Below are positions 1 to 6,962 of a DNA stretch of 7,207 nt, piece after piece. The DNA is from Planctomycetota bacterium (GTDB lineage Bacteria; Planctomycetota; UBA1135; UBA2386). Where the stretch lies: the NCBI GenBank assembly GCA_020425915.1, contig JAGQQZ010000380.1:1-7207 (forward strand), in the 5' to 3' direction. Made by a program: the position numbers and the translations under genes. A model generated the notes under the pieces. That model made no database searches. It was not told where the DNA came from and saw nothing but the letters and a program-made list of their open reading frames with translations. Every line of letters begins with the position of its first letter. Within the stretch, counting starts at the first letter, position 1.

Positions 1-1
1 G

Positions 2-1015
2 TCCCTACTCGCGATCATCAACGACGTGCTGGACTTCTCGAAGATCGACGCGGGCAAGCTGACTCTCGGACGAATCCCGTTCGGGCTCCGCGCACTGATC
101 GATGCGACACTGAAGATCCTCTCGTTCCGTTGCGAGGACAAGGGACTCGAGCTTGCCTCGCAGGTCGACGACGACGTGCTCGACGAGTGGATGGGCGATC
201 CTGGGCGGATCCGGCAGGTGCTGACGAACATCGTCGGCAACGCGATCAAGTTCACCGAGGTCGGGCGGATCGAGGTGCGCATCCGGGCGGAACGGATCGC
301 CGACGGTGATCACGTCCTGCGCTGCTCGGTCGCGGACACGGGCATCGGTATCGAGGACAGCAAGCTCGAAGCCGTGTTCGAGTCGTTCGTACAGTCCGAC
401 AGCTCGATCACGCGAGAGTTCGGCGGCACTGGGCTCGGACTGTCGATCTCCTCACGTTTGGTTCGCCTCATGGGTGGCTCGATGTGGGTCGAGAGTGAAC
501 TCGGAGTCGGCAGTACGTTCTGGTTCGAGCTTCGGCTGACGCCGAACTCGGACCAACGGCCGACGGACCGCCGATCCGAAGACCGGCCGACGTTCGACGG
601 ACCCTCGCTGCGCGTGCTGGTCAGCGAGGACAACGAGGTGAACCAGAAGCTCGTGCGGCTCATGCTGTCGAAGGCGGGGCACGAGGTCACGGTCGTCGAC
701 AACGGCGAAGCGTGCCTCGAAGCCCTCGATCAGGGGTCGTTCGACGTCGTCCTGATGGACATGATGATGCCGATCATGGATGGCCTCGCCGCGACGGCGA
801 TGATCCGGAAGCACGAGCAGGACGCGGGCGGAAATGCGCACCTGCCGATCATCGCGCTCACGGCGAACGCGATGTCGCACGATCGCGAGCGCTGCCTGGA
901 CGCCGGCATGGACGACTTCGTCGCCAAGCCGATTCGGCGCGAGGAACTCCTCGCGAAACTCCGGAGCGTCGTCGAGGGTCTGGATCAGGAACCGAACTCG
1001 AGCGCTTCTTGCTGA
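2..1015 (+). CDS. Hybrid sensor histidine kinase with C-terminal receiver domain (5' partial)
   Basis: The reading frame is open from the window edge, so the sensor region and the phospho-accepting His lie upstream; 337 residues are visible. Seen, numbered from the first in-frame codon: residues 1-20 are the end of a HisKA dimerisation helix (IINDVLDFSKIDAGKL). The ATPase domain follows, with the N box (two Asn, about 76 and 80, in VLTNIVGNAIKF), the G1 box DTGIGIE (Asp about 112), an F box (FESFVQSD) and the G2 box GGTGLGLSI. After a charged linker a receiver domain begins at about residue 203: acidic pair Glu-Asp (SEDNEVNQ), phospho-acceptor Asp about 253 in LMDMMMPIMDG (codon 758-760), Thr in ALTAN and Lys in AKPI. 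All catalytic residues visible are intact, so this should be an active kinase that autophosphorylates and passes phosphate to its own receiver. No Hpt domain follows; the protein ends soon after the receiver. The signal sensed cannot be told. Its 3' end overlaps convergent rph by 31 bases. Confidence 0.95.
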   Translation, partial: SLLAIINDVLDFSKIDAGKLTLGRIPFGLRALIDATLKILSFRCEDKGLELASQVDDDVLDEWMGDPGRIRQVLTNIVGNAIKFTEVGRIEVRIRAERIADGDHVLRCSVADTGIGIEDSKLEAVFESFVQSDSSITREFGGTGLGLSISSRLVRLMGGSMWVESELGVGSTFWFELRLTPNSDQRPTDRRSEDRPTFDGPSLRVLVSEDNEVNQKLVRLMLSKAGHEVTVVDNGEACLEALDQGSFDVVLMDMMMPIMDGLAATAMIRKHEQDAGGNAHLPIIALTANAMSHDRERCLDAGMDDFVAKPIRREELLAKLRSVVEGLDQEPNSSASC

Positions 1016-1698
1016 AGCTCGTGGATGCGTCGACAGGCGTCGGACGCCCGGGACAGCATCTCCTGGAACTGCTCGTGACTGAACGGTGCGCGCTCCGCGG
1101 TTCCCTGCACTTCGACGAAGCGGCCGTCCGAGACGCAGGCGACGTTCATGTCGACCGCGGCCGCGTGGTCCTCGGAGTAGTCGAGGTCGACGAGGACCTC
1201 GTTCTTGACGACGCCCACCGAGATCGCGCTGACGAGGTGGCGCATCGGCCAGTCCGCGAGTTCGAGGGTCGACAGGGCGTCGTGCATCGCAACGCAAGCG
1301 CCGTTGATCGCCGCGGTTCGCGTCCCGCCGTCCGCGGAGATCACGTCGCAGTCGGCCCAGAGGGTGACCTCGGGCAGCTTGCGCATGTCGACGATCGTGC
1401 GCAGGCATCGACCGATGAGCCGCTGGATCTCCTGCGAGCGCCCGTCGACCCTGCCGGTGCGGCCGTCGCGCGGTTTGCGCGAGTTCGTCGACGCGGGGAG
1501 CATGCCGTACTCGGCCGTGACCCAGCCCTGGTTCTGGCCCTTGAGCCAGGGCGGGACGTTCTCCTGGATCGAGACGGTGCAGAGAATGCGAGTGTTGCCG
1601 CAGGACACGAGGACCGAGCCGGCTGGTTGCGACGTGTAGTGGCGCGTGAACGTGAGTTCGCGGAACTCCTCCGGCGCGCGGTTTCCTGATCTGCTCAA
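985..1698 (-). CDS. rph: Ribonuclease PH
   Basis: Phosphorolytic 3'-to-5' exoribonuclease that trims the 3' ends of tRNA precursors and other RNAs, using phosphate and releasing nucleoside diphosphates; cytoplasmic, a hexamer in the family. At 237 residues it has the usual bacterial length. Seen: the N-terminal R-x3-R-AP pattern (residues 3-8), GSVLVSCGNTRILC (27-40), KGQNQGWVTAEYGMLP (53-68), Arg87 followed by EIQRLIGR (90-97), the phosphate-binding segment ADGGTRTAAI (122-131) and DLDYSEDHAAAVDMN (171-185) with Asp177 and Asp183 at the metal/catalytic positions. It therefore looks fully functional. The start is TTG (1696-1698), chosen because the family N-terminus begins within a few residues of it and no ATG or GTG lies close upstream in frame. 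No Shine-Dalgarno is seen. It follows the degenerate kinase gene by 75 bases and converges on the intact kinase gene, overlapping its 3' end. Confidence 0.96.
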   Translation of the reverse strand: MSRSGNRAPEEFRELTFTRHYTSQPAGSVLVSCGNTRILCTVSIQENVPPWLKGQNQGWVTAEYGMLPASTNSRKPRDGRTGRVDGRSQEIQRLIGRCLRTIVDMRKLPEVTLWADCDVISADGGTRTAAINGACVAMHDALSTLELADWPMRHLVSAISVGVVKNEVLVDLDYSEDHAAAVDMNVACVSDGRFVEVQGTAERAPFSHEQFQEMLSRASDACRRIHELQQEALEFGS

Positions 1699-1773
1699 GG
1701 TTCGGGCTCGGGGTCTCGGGTCAGCCTGGGATGTTAGGGGAAATCGACCTGGCGATGTGCGAGTCGCCGTCGG

Positions 1774-3072
1774 TCAGACGGGTGCGAGGATCTCGTTCAA
1801 CGCTGCGCGGAGTTCGAGCAACCCGAACGGCTTCTGCAGGCGCGCGATGTCCTCGTCGCCGGGGCGTTCGTCCGTGATGTGGCCGAGGATCAGCGTCTTG
1901 GTCTCCGGTCGGTTGGCGATGACGTCTCGCGCGATCGCGAGCCCGTCGCCGTTGCGGGCGTCCTGCTCGAGGATCAGGAGCTCGAATCGCTCCGGCGTCG
2001 CCTCGAGCAGTGCGCGCGCTGACGCTGCGTCGACGCACGAGAAGATCTTGCGACCGAGTCGCTCGAGTTCGGTCGACACCATGCTGCGGATCGAAGGATT
2101 GTCCTCGAGCACGAGGACTCCGCCGAACTCGTGGCGCTCGGTCTCGCGCGGTTCCGTCTCCTCGTGCTGCTCCGGCAGATCGGCCTCGAGCGTGACGAAG
2201 CAAGTCGACGCGACGTCCTCGACCTGCTGGAACCAGAGCTGGGCACCCTGTGCTTCGAGGCTGCGTTGGGCGGCGAGGTAGCCGAGTTCGAGCGCGTGCT
2301 TGCGCGGACGCGACACCTTCGACGACCCGTCGGACTCGGCGCAGATCTCGATCCCGATCGTCGTGACGTCGTCGGAGACGTCGGCGTACGCCGCGATCGC
2401 GATGCTGTGCGTGCACGGCTCGAGCTCGAGCAGCGTGTCGACGAGGAACAGGATCGAATGGTAGAGGCTGTCGCGATCGGCGAGCGCCGGCGGGAGGAAC
2501 GGGCTCGTCGCGACCTGGACCGCGACCAGATCGCCCTTGGCGGTCTCGAGCTCGCGCTTGACCTCGTCGAGCAGGAGACGGATCTCGACCGGTTCGCGGT
2601 GGATCTTCGCGTCACGCGCGAACGTCAGGATCTTCTCGGTCAGCAAACGGAGCCGATCCACGCCCGCCCACAGCGATTCGCATCGCACCGCCACGAGTTC
2701 CGGCTCGCCCGCCACTTCGCACAGGAGCTGCGCGTTGCCCTGCACGGCGGTCGCGAGATCCGCGAGTTCGCGGCCGATTCCGGTGGCGAGCGCGTGGAGC
2801 GGAGTCGCCGACTCGGCCACGACGAATCGCGCGAACGCTCGGTCGAGCTTCGCGAGGCTGTCGTCGAAGCTCCGTGCGACATCGACGTGGGGCACGGGGG
2901 GCGCCTCGACGCGTGCGAGGTCAGGGACGTCCACGACCTCTGAGCGCCCATGCGATTCGCGATCGAGCTCGGGCGCGATCTCAGGCTCGGCACAGCGGGC
3001 ACGCCAGGACCACCAGGCGGCGGTGACGGCGATCCCGCACAGCAGTCCGAGGACGAAGTCGAGTGCGTTCAT
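1774..3072 (-). CDS. Membrane-anchored degenerate hybrid histidine kinase (pseudokinase plus pseudo-receiver)
   Basis: 432 residues from ATG 3070-3072. This start was chosen because a hydrophobic N-terminal segment (residues about 4-22) followed by WRAR begins there; the open frame upstream is Arg-rich and lies under the next gene. Residues 28-65 form an acidic, Pro-containing linker. Residues about 92-160 follow the HisKA plan: GIGRELADL aligns without gaps with the usual GIAHEhNNL, so Arg101 (codon CGC, 2770-2772) takes the place of the phospho-accepting His, and GNAQLL follows as in NtrB-like kinases. The ATPase region (about 160-300) keeps the fold pattern, but both N-box Asn are lost (Phe209, Thr213), the G1 box is unrecognisable and the G2 box reads ALELG. 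A receiver-like domain (317-430) keeps Glu323-Asp324 and Lys414, but has Glu369 (codon GAG, 1966-1968) at the phospho-acceptor Asp site and Gly397 at the Thr/Ser site. Catalysis is therefore unlikely; a scaffold or regulatory role is inferred. Partner and signal are unknown. The gene begins 29 bases after the mannosidase-like gene. Confidence 0.88.
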   Translation of the reverse strand: MNALDFVLGLLCGIAVTAAWWSWRARCAEPEIAPELDRESHGRSEVVDVPDLARVEAPPVPHVDVARSFDDSLAKLDRAFARFVVAESATPLHALATGIGRELADLATAVQGNAQLLCEVAGEPELVAVRCESLWAGVDRLRLLTEKILTFARDAKIHREPVEIRLLLDEVKRELETAKGDLVAVQVATSPFLPPALADRDSLYHSILFLVDTLLELEPCTHSIAIAAYADVSDDVTTIGIEICAESDGSSKVSRPRKHALELGYLAAQRSLEAQGAQLWFQQVEDVASTCFVTLEADLPEQHEETEPRETERHEFGGVLVLEDNPSIRSMVSTELERLGRKIFSCVDAASARALLEATPERFELLILEQDARNGDGLAIARDVIANRPETKTLILGHITDERPGDEDIARLQKPFGLLELRAALNEILAPV

Positions 3073-3101
3073 CAGGCAGAGGGAGGGGACGAGCGGGCCG
3101 C

Positions 3102-4091
3102 TCAGTTTGTGGGATCCGCGCCGCGAAGCCAAGCGTTCGGTTCGAGAGACTCCGGGGGCGCGCCGCTGCCGAGCAGGAATCGGTGCTCGATCCAACCGTG
3201 ACATTGCGCGCCGGGCACGGCGATGACCTCGTCGTCGACGCGAAGGCGGCCGTTGGCGCGGACCATCGTCGCGGCCGTGAACGTCGTTCCGTTCGTGAAC
3301 ACGGTCTCCCACGCGGGCGTGCCTCGGTGCCACACCAGGTGTCCGCTGCGGAAGAAGCGAATTCGCAGGCGGTGGTCGTCGTGGCGGTTCTCGATCCGAA
3401 CCGTCATGCGGACGACTTCCTCGTCGCGGCGCGCGTCGAACACGAGTTCGCACGGGAACGACATCGCGCGTCGCCCGAGCGAGCCGTGCAACGTGAGTCG
3501 AGTTGCCGCCTTGGTCTCGACCAACTCGGCGGGACGCAGGAACCCGGGGTGGAACAGTCGTGGCCGTTCCTGGTCCGCGGGCGCGAACCCATCGAGGTCG
3601 CCGACGTCGGTTCGGTCCTCGAACCGGATGCAATCGGGCTGCGCAGTGTCGTCGCTGCGGTCGATCAGCGTGATGCCCGACTTCCGCGCGAACCGAACGC
3701 GAGAGCCGCCCGACTTCAGCACGAACTCGCGACGTCGCCTGAGATCGCGCCCGACGATCCGGTCCGTCGCCTCGAACGCGGGCTCGGGATCGCTCGGAGG
3801 CGGTTCGCACAGGCTCGCGGCTTCCTCGAGCGCGACGGCGAAACCCCGCGCGCACCCGTCCTGGACGGTCCCCGCGCGCAGGTCCGCCGAGTCGAGGCCG
3901 GCGAGGCGTTCGCGTGCCGCCGGCGTGCCGCGCGATTCCAGCGCGTGCGTCGTCGCCGCCGACAGGAGCTCGAGATCGACTCGGGCGTCGGCGCTTCCCG
4001 CGCCCGGCGGTGCGAACTCGCCGCTCGCGTGCACCCGTTGCGCGAGCGTGCGGGCGCGGCGGTCCGGGTGGGATGGACGACGTTCGCTCAT
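3102..4091 (-). CDS. Hypothetical protein with GH38 alpha-mannosidase-like C-terminal beta domain
   Basis: 329 residues from ATG 4089-4091, which overlaps the methyltransferase stop in an ATGA; this fixes the start better than the longer frame reaching into that gene. The N-terminal 120 residues are Ala/Arg-rich, probably helical, and not recognised. From about residue 125 the protein is beta-rich. Two stretches resemble the C-terminal beta-sandwich of glycoside hydrolase family 38: IRFEDRTDVGDLDGFAP (155-171; compare the family's FED-x-x-D-x-GD pattern) and VRIENRHDDHRLRIRF (231-246; compare DNR-x-x-DHRLR). They are about 75 residues apart, roughly the spacing I recall in that family. The catalytic (beta/alpha)7 barrel and its Asp nucleophile are absent, so hydrolase activity is not expected from this protein alone; glycan binding or a subunit role is inferred. 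No signal peptide or membrane segment is visible. The GH38 link is recalled from motifs, not searched. Translation is probably coupled to the methyltransferase. Confidence 0.75.
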   Translation of the reverse strand: MSERRPSHPDRRARTLAQRVHASGEFAPPGAGSADARVDLELLSAATTHALESRGTPAARERLAGLDSADLRAGTVQDGCARGFAVALEEAASLCEPPPSDPEPAFEATDRIVGRDLRRRREFVLKSGGSRVRFARKSGITLIDRSDDTAQPDCIRFEDRTDVGDLDGFAPADQERPRLFHPGFLRPAELVETKAATRLTLHGSLGRRAMSFPCELVFDARRDEEVVRMTVRIENRHDDHRLRIRFFRSGHLVWHRGTPAWETVFTNGTTFTAATMVRANGRLRVDDEVIAVPGAQCHGWIEHRFLLGSGAPPESLEPNAWLRGADPTN

Positions 4092-4741
4092 CGCCGCAGC
4101 GCGATCGTGTAGTGGCGATCGGACGTCATCGCGAGGCTTGCGTCGGCCAGGCCGGCTCGGCGCAACGCGTCGCGGACTTCGTCGAGCGTGAGCGAAGCGC
4201 ACAGGCTGTCGAAGAACAGCTTCTGCTGATACTCGTTCTCCTGGGCGGCGTGCAGTGCGACGAGTCGTTCGGCGGCGTCACGATCCGTCGGGCGGCACAG
4301 ATCGCGGATCAACAGCGTGCCGCGACCGAGCACGCGACCCGCTTCGGCGAGATACGACACGGGGTCCGGGATGTGGTGGAGGATCGTGTTGGAGATCACG
4401 CCGTCGAACGCGCCATCGTCGAACGGGAGTGACTTCGCGTCCGCGGCGCGCAGCGTGATCCGGTCTTCGAGCCCTGCTCGCGCGACCTTCTGGCGCGCGA
4501 GCCCGAGCATGGTCTCCGCGGCATCGACGGCGGTGATCCGCGCCGAGGGGTTCGCGGCGGCGAGGAGCAGGGGGATGTCACCCGGTCCCGTGCCGATGTC
4601 GAGGATCTCGCGGCACGCGTCGCCGCCGGCCTCGAGGAACGCCGAGACGACGCTCTGGTTGGCCGCCGAGTGGTCCATGGCGTCATAGCCGTGGGCCTCC
4701 TCGGGCGTGTCCATGTACTCGGGCTCCAGGATTCGCTCCAT
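4088..4741 (-). CDS. Class I SAM-dependent methyltransferase
   Basis: 217 residues, a normal size for a single-domain Rossmann methyltransferase. Seen: an N-terminal ERILEPEYMDTPEEAHGYDA segment (residues 2-21); motif I ILDIGTGPGDIPLLLA (46-61), which binds the methionine part of SAM; Asp73 in AVDAAETML at the end of strand 2, which should contact the SAM ribose; ADAKSLPFDDGAFD (100-113), which would contact the adenine; and SNTILHHIPDP (117-127), a typical motif IV/post-IV region of Methyltransf_11/25 proteins. The acceptor substrate cannot be read from the sequence. ATG 4739-4741 was chosen because it starts just before the conserved N-terminal segment; the open frame continues upstream but would run under the divergent glycosyltransferase. 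No Shine-Dalgarno at normal spacing; a GGAGG lies more than 20 bases upstream. The start codon sits inside a dyad (4738-4758). It is the first gene of a probable leftward operon, and its stop overlaps the next start by 4 bases. Confidence 0.92.
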   Translation of the reverse strand: MERILEPEYMDTPEEAHGYDAMDHSAANQSVVSAFLEAGGDACREILDIGTGPGDIPLLLAAANPSARITAVDAAETMLGLARQKVARAGLEDRITLRAADAKSLPFDDGAFDGVISNTILHHIPDPVSYLAEAGRVLGRGTLLIRDLCRPTDRDAAERLVALHAAQENEYQQKLFFDSLCASLTLDEVRDALRRAGLADASLAMTSDRHYTIALRR

Positions 4742-4758
4742 GATCCCGGGGATCGTGG
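4738..4758. promoter_or_regulatory. Dyad symmetry spanning the methyltransferase start codon
   Basis: An imperfect palindrome with 9 of 10 arm positions paired around a central base. The inner arms are GATCCC (4742-4747) and GGGATC (4749-4754); the outer arms are CCA (4738-4740) and TGG (4756-4758); the only mismatch is 4741/4755. In the leftward mRNA a 5-bp GAUCC/GGAUC stem with a 3-base loop can form, and the AUG lies in the outer arm. It could be an operator or a hairpin masking the start codon. It may also be chance in GC-rich DNA. Confidence 0.35.
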
Positions 4759-4847
4759 GAGACCTCCGCGGGAGTGTCCAGGAATTGCACGCCCATTCCC
4801 GGTCCGGCGGCTCGAGTCCCCGGTCGCGTTTCGCCGATGCCAAGGGC
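4742..4847. promoter_or_regulatory. Divergent intergenic region, presumed promoters for the leftward operon and the glycosyltransferase
   Basis: 106 bases separate the divergent methyltransferase and glycosyltransferase start codons. Any promoter driving either gene locally must lie here or inside the opposite gene. No convincing -35/-10 pair was found by eye; TTGCAC at 4785-4790 has no good -10 partner. The call rests on gene geometry only. Confidence 0.45.
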
Positions 4848-6962
4848 ATGGGCGCGACGCAGCTACGCATCTGGGGTGATCCGTTCCTGCGCTCTCCGCG
4901 TGCCGCGTCGATGCTCGCCCTGCTCGAACTCGGAACGGCTCGAGGTTGGTCGATCGGCCTCTGTCTGACGGGCGCGGTCGGCGAGCCGTCGGCGGGTTCG
5001 GATCGCGCCGTCGTCGAGATCACCGACGGGGCTCGCTCCCGGTCGATCCCGACCGAGCTGGACGGCGAATGCGTCCGGCGGATCGAGGAGGCAGTCGATG
5101 GCGCGGTTGCCGACACGGCACCGCTCGTCGTCTTCGGCGATCCCGACGAGTTGCTGCTCGCTGCCCTCGAGTTCCCCGAGGCCTGCGTCGTCCGTCAGGC
5201 CGACCCCGGCGATCCCGAGGCGATCCTCGAGACGGTCGGTTCGTTCGACGCGACCTGGCCCCGGCACGTCACCGACCGTGTCGTCGACGCCGCCGTGTTG
5301 GAGCCGTTCCGCTCGCTACCGCTCGCCACCGGTCATGAGACGATGCTGTTTCACGCAGCCGTTCCCGGTTCGGATCTCGACGTCTTGGCAGAGTCGCTGT
5401 GTCCGACGCTCGGGTTGCGCGTGCAAGGAGCTTCCGCCGCGCAGCGTCGCGCACTCGGCGCACGACTCGGGTCGCGGGTCGAGTTCGTCGACGGCGACAT
5501 CGTCCCGGCGTCGCTCTCGGACGTGCTCGCGTTCGTGCAACCGACCCGGTTCGAGCTTCCGGTCGAGCTGCTCGCGATCGCGATGAGTTCGGGGCGACCG
5601 TTGATCGCGTCACGTTCCGCCGAACTCGCGCGGGACTGCGTGGAGCCGGGTTTCGGCCTGCCGCTCGGCGGACGACCGACCGAGTCCGGGTTCGCGACCG
5701 ACCCGCGGACCGTGCTACGAACCGTCGCACTGCTCCGCTCCGAGCCGACGCGCGTTCGTAGCATCGCTCGGCGAGCCCGCGAACGCGTCGCCCGGCGCTT
5801 GGCCGGACCGCGACCGTCGCCGCCACCGGCGGAGCTCCGCGAGGACCGGTCACGACCGCTCGTCGTGTTGGAGGCGCCGTTGTTCGAGACGTCGTCCTCG
5901 GCGCACCTGACGATCGAGACGGCGCGCGCGCTCGTCGCCCGGGACCGCGTCGACGTCCTGCTGCGGCCGCGCGTGCCGTTCCGTGACGGGCTCGATCCGT
6001 TCGCGCGCCGAGCCCCCGAACTGATCAGCCGGCTGACGCGTCGACCACCGCGTGCCGACCTCTGGCTGTCGGCCGGATGGCCGGTTCGCGCGTCGCGGCC
6101 GGACGCCGCGACGTTCGGGCTGCGGATCGACTACGAGTACGGCGCACTACCTACCGAACTGACGCCGCACGTCACCGACGGCGCCGACACCGTCGTCGTG
6201 CACTCGAGTGCCGTGCATCGGTTGGTCGCGGACGCCGGCGTGCCGACCGATCGGATCGTGACGATTCCCCACGGCGTCGACGAGGTGTTCTCGGAGGCCG
6301 GTTCCAGGTGCGCCGCGATCGATGCGTTCGCCGCCGGACGTCGCGTCGTCCTGTTCGTCGGCGGCCCGATCTGGCGCAAGGGTTTCGACCTCGTCGTCGG
6401 CACGATGCTGCGCGAGTTCTCGCGCGACGACGACGTCTGCCTCTTGGTGAAGACGGTCGGTCGAGCGAGCGACTACGCGGGCTACGAACTGAGTGACCTC
6501 GTCGAACGCATGCGTCGACTGCCGACCGCTGTCGAGGTCATGGTCGTCGACGACGACCTCGAGCCGGCGGAACTCGCGTCCGTCTATCGTTCGGCCGACG
6601 TGCTGCTGCATCCCTACCGCGGCGAGGGCTTCTGCCTGCCCGTCCTCGAAGCCCGAGCCTGTGGCCTGCCGGTCGTGACGACCGCGGGTGGCAGCACCGA
6701 CGACTTCTGCGAAGGCGAAGGCGTGCTACGGATCCCGTCGATTCGTCGGGCGGTCGGGCTGCCGGATCCGCACGAGGGTCCGCCGTTCGTCCTCGAACCC
6801 GATGCGGATTCGATCGGCGGGCTCGTGCGTCGGGCGTTGGAACCGGAGGTGCGTGCGGCGGCGGTACGATCCGCGTGTGGTGTTCGTCGCGAGTTTCGTT
6901 GGGAGCGTGCGGCGGAGCGCTTGGAGCGGATGGCTTTCGGAGCGTTGCTGGGCTGCGTGTAG
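4848..6962 (+). CDS. Glycosyltransferase, tandem GT-B: degenerate N-terminal half plus active-looking GT4 C-terminal half
   Basis: 704 residues, nearly twice a usual GT4 enzyme. The C-terminal half (about 336-704) is a GT-B fold of the Glycos_transf_1 type that would transfer a sugar from a nucleotide-sugar donor. Seen: TIPHGVDEVF (472-481), the first-strand donor loop LFVGGPIWRKGFD (502-514, with Arg510-Lys511), SADVLLHPYRGEGF (582-595) and the EX7E pair Glu593/Glu601 in EGFCLPVLE, followed by CGLPVVTTAGGSTDDF (605-620). The N-terminal half (1-330) ends in a segment resembling the same part of a GT4 fold: PTRFELPVELLAIAM (232-246) and SGRPLIAS (248-255). There Glu236 matches the first Glu, but the second is Ile244 and no Arg-Lys donor loop is visible, so it is probably inactive. 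No signal peptide or membrane segment is seen; cytoplasmic. Sugar and acceptor are unknown. The start is ATG 4848-4850; an earlier ATG (4707) would run under the methyltransferase. No useful Shine-Dalgarno: AAGGG lies too close to the ATG. Stop TAG 6960-6962. Confidence 0.9.
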   Translation: MGATQLRIWGDPFLRSPRAASMLALLELGTARGWSIGLCLTGAVGEPSAGSDRAVVEITDGARSRSIPTELDGECVRRIEEAVDGAVADTAPLVVFGDPDELLLAALEFPEACVVRQADPGDPEAILETVGSFDATWPRHVTDRVVDAAVLEPFRSLPLATGHETMLFHAAVPGSDLDVLAESLCPTLGLRVQGASAAQRRALGARLGSRVEFVDGDIVPASLSDVLAFVQPTRFELPVELLAIAMSSGRPLIASRSAELARDCVEPGFGLPLGGRPTESGFATDPRTVLRTVALLRSEPTRVRSIARRARERVARRLAGPRPSPPPAELREDRSRPLVVLEAPLFETSSSAHLTIETARALVARDRVDVLLRPRVPFRDGLDPFARRAPELISRLTRRPPRADLWLSAGWPVRASRPDAATFGLRIDYEYGALPTELTPHVTDGADTVVVHSSAVHRLVADAGVPTDRIVTIPHGVDEVFSEAGSRCAAIDAFAAGRRVVLFVGGPIWRKGFDLVVGTMLREFSRDDDVCLLVKTVGRASDYAGYELSDLVERMRRLPTAVEVMVVDDDLEPAELASVYRSADVLLHPYRGEGFCLPVLEARACGLPVVTTAGGSTDDFCEGEGVLRIPSIRRAVGLPDPHEGPPFVLEPDADSIGGLVRRALEPEVRAAAVRSACGVRREFRWERAAERLERMAFGALLGCV

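Noticed and set aside
1751..1768. GGCGA/TCGCC hairpin between the pseudokinase and rph as a terminator.
   Set aside because: The stem is only 5 bp and no T-run follows on the minus strand. It would also separate rph from the unit without other support.
1699..1773. A promoter for rph in the 75-base gap (TAACAT on the minus strand as a -10 box).
   Set aside because: It matches TATAAT at only 4 of 6 positions and has no recognisable -35 partner.
3073..3855. A 261-codon upstream extension of the pseudokinase frame (minus strand).
   Set aside because: It is Arg-rich without family motifs, lies under the mannosidase-like gene in another frame, and the ATG at 3072 opens directly into a membrane segment.
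4092..4202. A 37-residue N-terminal extension of the mannosidase-like gene.
   Set aside because: It overlaps the methyltransferase coding end; the ATGA junction at 4088-4091 is the more natural start.
4707..4847. An earlier ATG for the glycosyltransferase, and an upstream extension of the methyltransferase to 5116.
   Set aside because: Each would overlap the opposite gene's conserved 5' coding region and adds low-complexity sequence with no homology pattern.
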